Below, in pieces: positions 56,720 to 64,000 of a stretch of 64,000 nucleotides of DNA (the first letter of the stretch is position 1; each line of letters begins with the position of its first letter). Where the stretch lies: positions 125,967,016 through 126,031,015 of the forward strand of contig OX465580.1 in assembly GCA_950022655.1 (NCBI GenBank), read 5' to 3'. The position numbers were made by a program, and so were the translations under genes. This DNA comes from Alentia gelatinosa (taxonomy: Eukaryota; Annelida; Polychaeta; Phyllodocida; Polynoidae). Under the pieces are notes generated by a model that was not told the DNA's origin, searched no databases, and saw only the letters and a list, made by a program, of their open reading frames with translations.

Positions 56720-57256
56720 TATCCTACCCCCCATATAAATCTCCATAGACTAAGGCCCAGCTTCCACCTACTACGATATGGTTCCGATATGGTCTACGAT
56801 GCACCTCCCGATAAAAAAAAAATCAGTTGACCACGTTTCTGCGATTAGACACCGATAAAAACCCCATACAATGCATGGTGGATTGGCATGTCTAGACATA
56901 TGTCTACGATTTTGCACCTTCCCGATATGTCTCCGATATTTGCTTTTTGTATCGGTGTCATATCGGGAGGTCTAAATTTCTATCGTAGTAGGTGGACGCC
57001 AGGCCTTAAAATGGAGTGACTGTATGCCACAGTTATGCCATAAAACATGTATATGCCACACATGACATATAAAGTTAAAAACATGTGACAGGGTAAGATC
57101 AAATCTAATCATCACTCAGTTTCATATGAGTGTTTATATGTTCGTTATCTTCTGCTACAGATATCACTCAGCACTGCTGCATGATATCATTCCGCAAAGA
57201 TAGCTCACGCCATATAAGCACTCATATGACTTGTAGTGGCGTTTCTTGATGATATG
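56720..57256 (+). mobile_element. Family B element interrupted by a TIR element
   Basis: The module starts TATCCTACCCCCC at 56720, is split by the element at 56753-57006, and resumes ATGGAGTGACTGTATGCCAC to GGGTAAGATCAAA. The palindrome at 57104-57256 is the same type as at 12287-12432. The uninterrupted copy at 12153 shows the original continuity across the insertion. Confidence 0.88.
56753..57006. mobile_element. TIR element, AGGCCYGGCGTCCACC family, copy 3
   Basis: AGGCCCAGCTTCCACC to GTGGACGCCAGGCCT, flanked by TA on both sides. Comparison with the empty site at 12153 supports a TA duplication. Confidence 0.92.
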
Positions 57257-57810
57257 ACATGTGTTTACCGTATTCTAGCGTGTCAGTAGACCATACTGTT
57301 GTGCCGAAGCCTTAACGTTTATTTCGGTACATCGTTTATATCAGCGTTATGATGCTTCCTACGCTGTGTATATCACTGCCTTCATGCCAACTGAACCCAT
57401 AGACAATGATCTGGTACTGTAATATCATCTACTGTACGTTAGATCATAGAATATCATATGACTCACTTAACCACGGAACAGCAGGACAGGCCAAATCACA
57501 GAACCACGAGAACAACTGACACAAACAATATTATTTAGCAAAAACCGAATCACGAAAAATACAAGAAATCAGCAATATATATGGGAATAACTGTTGCGAA
57601 TAGCTTGAATGTCAGAAAGCAGCGTAATAATTCCAAATTAAGCTTTAAAAAAGAGATAAAAAACATATTGCTACCCGTAAATATATCAGTCTATCATTAT
57701 TTATGTATTGTAGACAACACTACTATGGCATTTCAGATCATCCATGTCTTGCTTTGTAAACAACTACCAAACAACCTTCATACCTTACATTTACTGTAAA
57801 GTACTTAAGG
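57257..57810. other. Unannotated sequence
   Basis: Nothing recognised. Confidence 0.45.
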
Positions 57811-58331
57811 GAAACTAGTTAACCTAATTGGGACGGGTCCTTGTCCCGCGTTACTTTCACTAAACCTACCGCATTGTTAGGGAAAGTAACAAGGGACGAG
57901 GACCCATCCCTATTAGGTTAACAAGTTTCACTTCTACTATACACCTCTAAATATCTGTAAATATTTAAAAACTCACCAAAATGTGTCAATGTTAATTAAA
58001 GTGCTAAACAAAGTCGTCTTGGCAGGCGGAAGTGACTTTCTCACAATGTTCATAGCCACGATTTCGTAAATGAAATTCAAACTATTAGAAAATTCTTTTC
58101 TTTGGGAATTATAGTGTCATAATATTATTCATAAATTTCCTGTATATATTTACGTATTGTTTATCATTTATTTTGGTATTTCCAATAATACACATACTCA
58201 CGTTTCAGATTGAGTGTTCAAAGTGTGGTGGTATGGCGCCATACCGGCACAATATAGTGGTATGCCTCAACTACCACTTGGATAGCAGAGGTTAGTATTT
58301 GGAGTATTTTGGGGCATAGGTGTATAGTACA
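57811..58331 (-). mobile_element. Modular foldback element, family H
   Basis: Palindrome 57811-57929: GAAACTAGTTAACCTAAT, GGGACGGGTCC and CGTTACTTTC on the left, inverted on the right. The centre lacks the common core. The module at about 57930-58331 is bounded by TACTATACACCTCT and ATAGGTGTATAGTA. Inside the module GTGGTATGGCGCCATACC is another small palindrome. Confidence 0.7.
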
Positions 58332-58918
58332 TTCAACATACTAATTGCAGGTATCCATCCTACGGAACCGACTATATGTAATATGTTTAAAGTTGATTAA
58401 GATTTGTTGGAAGAACAATGTGTATGTACATTAATACAAATAAAGATCCTTATAAAAAAAAGGCTCGTAATCTATATATGGTCACAAGGTGGTTGAATAT
58501 ATCCGTATAAGTCTATCTCATAGAAATAGCCACATATAACGATAAGAGCTGGATCTTCAAGGCAAAATTGCCTGTCCTTGGTCTTCACCTTCTAGTTGGT
58601 ATGGTTACCACGCGTAATGCTACGTCAGGTATTACTGTCAAAATAGATAATAATCGATTACTTTTTTCGGAGGCTTTTAGAAATATCAAAAAGGATTTGC
58701 CAGTTGGAGGGTAAAGATGAACGATTTGGGAAATGGGATCCATCCTGAACACATTGAGGCGGATTCGATGCAGGGAATTTTGATTAAGGTTCTCTTGAGT
58801 CGACATGATAGACTATTCAGCCATATTTTCCCTACATAATGGAATTCCATCAATAACATGTGAAACTGAAATAGATACAGAAAAGCTTGATTAAGGCTTT
58901 CGGATAGATAAATGGTTT
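58332..58918. other. Unannotated sequence
   Basis: Nothing recognised. Confidence 0.45.
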
Positions 58919-59214
58919 TATAGAGGAAACCTATGAAAGTTTAGGGTCAGAGCTCGTATCCCATCGAGTTCGAATATCGTAGTAATTCACAAGGCAAAGT
59001 CGCGTGAATTATGTAGCAATTAAACGAGATGTGATCGAGCTCTGACTATAAACCTGAATAGGTCTCTGATTTTATTTCACTCTTCACATTGACTAATGGA
59101 CTGACCTTTGTGACATAATCCCCATTGAGTATACTCAACGTGCGTTAGATACGAGATCCCAATGTTAAGTCTATGGGGGGGGGGGGGGGAGGGGGATACC
59201 AGGAGTGAAATAAA
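58919..59214 (-). mobile_element. Modular foldback element, family A
   Basis: Palindrome TATAGAGGAAACCTATG and GGTCAGAGCTCGTATCCCAT, centre CACAAGGCAAAGTCGCGTG. Module TTATTTCACTCTTCAC to AGGAGTGAAATAA, with a G tract of about 15 at 59175-59189 inside. Confidence 0.88.
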
Positions 59215-60595
59215 TTGAGATAAATTGTCAGTTTGTTTTTATTTCCATCAAAGAAAATGGACAATCTACAAAAGAGGGGCGGTGAGGGGCCACTAACCTC
59301 ATTTTTCCACTTCTCATCCTTATTTCCTTAGTTATACCGCTCAGCCCCTACCATTGGCTGACCCTTTCCTCCAATCATCATAGATTCCTTATTGGATCCC
59401 ATATTTGGGTCCACAATTCTCCTGTGCCCATTATTCTATTTATATTCCTCTCTATTCTACTCACGTATTACACACCACAGCATAATGCCATTACCTCATT
59501 ACATTTCTAGGTTATTACATACCACTCATTACACCAATATTACACCTCAATCTCCTATGTTCCGTTACACCACATATTAGGCATAGTACATTATGTTACA
59601 TACCAAACTCTAACTCAATACGACAGCCTACCGGGAACGCGGAGAATTGAATAAAGGAATATTGGTTAATGCTCCAGAAAGTCTAAAAACACGCAGGGAG
59701 ATAAAAGGGAAAATATTAAAACCCAAAACTCAGGAGACTAAACGGACGAGTTACAAGCATAGAATAGTGTTATTCTATAATACCCAAGACCTTCTAGCGA
59801 GATGAGACAGGACTATCAGAGTTCAAGAGATAACTTCCTCTGGAGAGCTTCCCTCTGATAAGTCTCTTCGAATGCAACAGTCTATTAGGACTATAGTACT
59901 AGAATTCTCAGAGGTGCAAGGCCCGCATTGTATACGTCCTATTTGTCTGCCAACATTAATTCTTATTTCAAACAATGTTTGTAATTTTTCAGTGGTCCTT
60001 TTCCCGTTTTTTAAAGTTAGAGCTAATCTATCTATAAAATGTCCAGTGATGTTCTAGAAATTGGGTAAATAGTTGGGAAAAGTTCTTATGTAACTTATAA
60101 TCGAATAATTGAACGTTAAAAGTGGATGGAAACTGTTGAAGAAAGAAAAAAACACCAAAAAAAACACACACACACAAAACAACGAAGCGCAACCGTACCG
60201 TCAATGTTCTACAACTTGAATACTCATGTAACATAATAATCTGATGAAATAAACGCTTCAAATATGATAAGAAAAAACGTCATCAACATTATTCTGCAGT
60301 ATTGACGTATTGTGTTGTAACTTAATAAAAGCCAATATAACTTCTTAAGTCGTCCTGCAGCAATTTGTAAACCAGTACAGATTAAACATTGAGTCAGGTT
60401 TTATCTGTGTTTTTAGGTTTCATTATCCCCTTCCAGACGGGCTAACTTCCCTCAACTCTCTTATGAGTGTGTTGCACAGATTCCATTCTTTTAAGATTTC
60501 CCCCACCTAAATCTGAGTTTTTGTTATATCCTATTATTGCAGGGAGGTTTTTATAAGCAGAGAACATGTGGTGACCTTTTTCATAAGGCCCGGCG
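59215..60595. other. AT-rich unannotated sequence
   Basis: About 1.4 kb without recognised features. A short CA run near 60165-60176. Confidence 0.45.
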
Positions 60596-60869
60596 TCCAC
60601 CTACTAAGATAGAAATTTAGACCTCCCGATTTGGCACCGATACAAAAACCAAATATCAGAGACATATCGGGAAGGTGCAAAATCGTAGACATATGTCTAG
60701 ACATGCCACTTCACAACGCATTGTATGGGGTTTTTATCGGTGCCTAATCGCAGAAACCTGGACAACTGCCCCGATATTAGGTGACCTTCCGACGCGATTT
60801 TGATTTTTTATCGGGAGGTGCATCGTAGACCATATCGGAGCCATATCGTAGTAGGTGGACGCCGGGCCT
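60596..60869. mobile_element. TIR element, AGGCCYGGCGTCCACC family, copy 4
   Basis: AGGCCCGGCGTCCACCTACT to AGGTGGACGCCGGGCCT. TA precedes; the right flank is AA. Confidence 0.92.
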
Positions 60870-61526
<657 letters not shown>

Positions 61527-62390
61527 AGCCAACCTCTCCGTCGGTGTTGAAGCTCTGAGGTACACATTAACTCGTATACGTCATTGAAAATACCAATATA
61601 TAAAAAGAAAAACTCAATAACAAATACTAGTTCGGTTCTAGTATCATTGATGGTATAACGAGTAATTGACACACATACAGTGTATTGTAACAGGTACCCC
61701 ATTTTCCTTACCAATGGGTAACAAAGTCCCCATGTTCCCACATAAATGGAAATTTGCGAAAATTACAGTACTTCCTGAATCAGGAGATTATACAGACCCA
61801 AACAATTGGAGACCAATTTCGCTCCTTCCTGAAATTTTTTAGAAAAGTTAGTACATGCGAATTTCGTATCACATTTGGATAATAATCAAATACTTTCTGA
61901 GGCTCAGTATAGATATCGTAGCGAGCGGGGTACGATAGATGCCATTTACTCACTAACTAATGATTTGTATAGAGCGTGTGACCGTGGAGACTACACTTTT
62001 GCTGTATTTATTGACTTGCGGAAGGCGTTTGACAGTGTACACCAAGGTAGGCTTTTGCGTAAACTAGGGTTGCTCAAAATGAGCCCTACCATGCTTAATT
62101 GGTTTGCCTCGTACTGAGAAAACTTATAACAGAAAATAACCTTTGGTAATAGTTTCTCAACCTGGGCAGATGTGACGTATGGAGTTCCGCAGGGTTCGGT
62201 GTTCGGGCCAGTCCTCTTCACATACATGTACTTTATTAATGATGTAGCAGATTGTTTTGCCGAAGTCATCTATACCTTATATGCTGATGACCTAGTCATT
62301 TATTATTCTGCACGAAATCCTGATAATGTAGTTACCAGAATACAGAGAGCATTGGATGATTTCACACGATGGTCGGATACTATAGAAAGA

Positions 62391-62710
62391 CATGGTTAGT
62401 GTGTCTGAATGAAATCTGTTCAGAGTTATTTTGGTCAGAAATATTCACTGAATTCGAAGAATGAGGTGGGTATTTCTGACGAAAATATCGAGGAACAGAT
62501 GGAATTCAGACACACTCACTATGTCTTTTTATTATTATATACCTAAAATCATTAAGAATGCCATTCTAAAACTTGCTAAATAGAAGAATGAGTGGTCACG
62601 TGGTACGGAGGGTAGTATTATATATATATTACGCCACGGTGTGTACGAATGAAATCATTAACTACTAGGGCGTAAACATGAGGCATTCGTGCACCGGTAT
62701 ATAATAACTA
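62391..62710 (-). mobile_element. Modular foldback element, family I, inside the RT pseudogene
   Basis: Palindrome 62391-62527: GAAAGACATGGTTAGTGTGT, GAATGAAATCTGTTC and GTCAGAAATA on the left, inverted on the right (ACACACTCACTATGTCTTT). Module about 62528-62710 bounded by TTATTATTATATACC and GGTATATAATAA. It lies at the point where the RT reading frame is interrupted, so it inserted in the LINE after that arrived. Confidence 0.8.
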
Positions 62711-63640
62711 GGAGCAAATGTTATTTCCATTCATAATGGAAGAGCGCGGTATACCAAAATCTCATTAAATAAATGTACGAGAATATCATAGGAAATTATT
62801 GATCAGTAAGCCATTTATATTTGAAAGTATTAAGAATGCTTCAATAAACCCAGAGAATGGATTTAATAGTTGTTCTCAAGTATCATCAACAGGAATATGT
62901 ATTATGGTATAGACATCTACATGTGTGAACAGATGGCAACTGATTACTTGATAAAAATAGTTGAATCTTAAATCCTAGTTTCTTTTTAAATATATCATGC
63001 AAACTTTTTACTTTATCAATATGTTGGTATATTTCTTTTGAGATGTTTGTCAAAAGAAACAACCAACAATTTCGATTTTGACTTGTGCCTAGTCTTGCAT
63101 ACCACGGATCCCATTCAACTTGCGGTTGTGACTGAATTTTTCATTGAGGGTCTTGATCAACTGCCCATTTTCTCTGGCTAATAGGTCAGCTATGCCACTC
63201 ACTTTGCTCTCTAATAGCCCCTTAGCGCTTGATGCACTAATGTTTGTTTGGCTTGAGGGTACTTCATTTGGAGTACTGCTAGTGCCCTTGGTAGTCCTCT
63301 TACTAACACATTTGTCATCTGTTTTCCTTCTACTTCTAAGATATATTTGGCACTACTATCATGGTCCATTTATATGTGATTCCTGTCCATTGATATGTGA
63401 TTTCTGTTGATTTGCTTCACCACACAAATATTCACATGGTCACTCAGCCATGAAAGTTCTATTAAAAGGAACCAAGTCAGTAGTGGGGCAGGGATACGGG
63501 ATACTGGGATACTGGACCCCTGCTCATTTAACCAGGCCTTTATAGTTTGGACATTGATAGTGAAGGGTTAGATTCTCTGCAGTAAGCTGAAACCCTGTGT
63601 GAGCATTCTAACTTCTAGATGACGTATATGAGCGTGATTT
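62711..63640. other. Rest of the insertion in the RT pseudogene
   Basis: About 930 bp with no RT similarity, lying between the foldback element and the resumed RT frame. Probably further inserted DNA. No repeat family recognised. Confidence 0.4.
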
Positions 63641-64000
63641 CCCGCTCAATAATAACATTTTAACTCTAAACACTAAAAAGACTAAGTACTGCTAGTTTGT
63701 ACCTAAGAATAAATTAAACAAAACCAAGAAATTAAATTTGTTTATAGGTATGGAAAGATTTGAGGTGGTAACTTCATATCAGTATTTTGGCGTGCATCTT
63801 GACATGAATTTGACTTTGGAGAAACAATGTAGAAATACCATCAAAAAGGTCAATCACAAATTGTTTGTGCTGAGATGCATTCGATACTTAATAACTAGGA
63901 ATGTATCATCTTCACTGATAATGGCATGTAATACATTACATTTTACTTTATTAATGTGTGCAAACTAAAGTTCTGCAATTGTATTGTATTGTCCTAGCTA

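Larger units (their letters stand above)
61750..63968 (+). pseudogene. Non-LTR retrotransposon reverse transcriptase, interrupted
   Basis: Conserved RT blocks in order: NNWRPISLLPE (about 61803), FIDLRKAFDSV (62008), GVPQGSVFGPVLF (62178) and YADDLVIY (62280), with YADD carrying the catalytic aspartates. A frameshift near 61845 and stops near 62115 break the frame. After FTRWSDT the reading is lost for about 1.2 kb and resumes at 63645 with ILTLNTKKTK, YQYFGVHLDMNLTLEKQ and KLFVLRCIRYL, the region following RT. The endonuclease part is missing on the 5' side. It resembles Jockey/CR1-like LINEs, and 52190-52790 may belong to the same family. Confidence 0.9.

Overview
The window is animal genomic DNA with very low gene density. 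Evidence for this is its size, its AT-rich background with scattered CpG islands, GT-AG type splice signals, long (TG)n and (TA)n microsatellites, a tRNA-derived SINE, decayed non-LTR retrotransposons and dozens of short TIR elements. The repeat make-up suggests a marine invertebrate, perhaps a lophotrochozoan such as a bivalve. That is an inference; no gene here fixes the taxon. No bacterial operon, rRNA, CRISPR array or intact large gene is visible.

The one convincing host coding piece is a short first exon on the minus strand (32886 to 32798). It encodes a typical secretory signal peptide and ends exactly at a consensus 5' splice site, inside the strongest CpG island of the window (about 31800-33000), with a perfect octamer site upstream. 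The rest of that gene would run towards lower coordinates. One very tentative small internal exon is noted at 18486-18453. Other promoter-like patches lie near 11.6, 14.7, 17.0, 18.5 and 42.0 kb.

The most striking content is a large superfamily of modular foldback elements, present at more than 20 loci from 2 to 62 kb. Each complete copy has the same plan. First comes a module of about 90-660 bp bounded by short inverted repeats of the general form TTAT..YACC(C) ... GG(G)TR..ATAA. A near-perfect palindrome of about 120-150 bp is joined directly to one end of that module. The palindrome arms often start GAAACC and end GGTTTC. Many different, apparently unrelated arm sequences are used, and one module type (TTATCCTACCCC) is joined to several of them. 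Despite this, many palindrome centres share CGAG-GCGNAGC-CGAG. GCGNAGC is the sequence known from DNA chemistry as an extraordinarily stable mini-hairpin with a GNA loop. Families are called here A (TTATCTCACCCC), B (TTATCCTACCCC), C (TTATYATCCACC), D (TTATTATCCATC), E, F, G, H and I. The layout recalls non-autonomous Helitron2/Helentron elements, which have asymmetric terminal inverted repeats and a 3' hairpin, but the hairpin here is far larger. The copies nest in one another and in other repeats, which gives relative ages.

Other repeats, by region: (TG)n and a 7-bp GC-rich tandem array (0-2 kb); foldback elements and assorted MITEs (2-20 kb); minisatellite DNA carrying two nested MITEs (20.7-21.4 kb); a cluster of GGGATTCACACG elements (19.4, 22.4-23.4, 29.5, 38.6 kb); four copies of an AGGCCYGGCGTCCACC element (39.8, 45.7, 56.8, 60.6 kb); a 17-bp minisatellite (43.8-44.2 kb); a triple cluster of GACACACCAAGCGAG elements (46.0-46.7 kb); a 46-bp minisatellite split by a SINE (51.1-52.1 kb); a 3'-terminal LINE fragment (52.2-52.8 kb); a 1.8-kb pile-up of foldback elements (55.5-57.3 kb); and a broken reverse transcriptase pseudogene (61.7-64.0 kb) that itself contains a foldback element. 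Nearly all longer open frames in the window are translations of palindromes or tandem repeats and are not genes.
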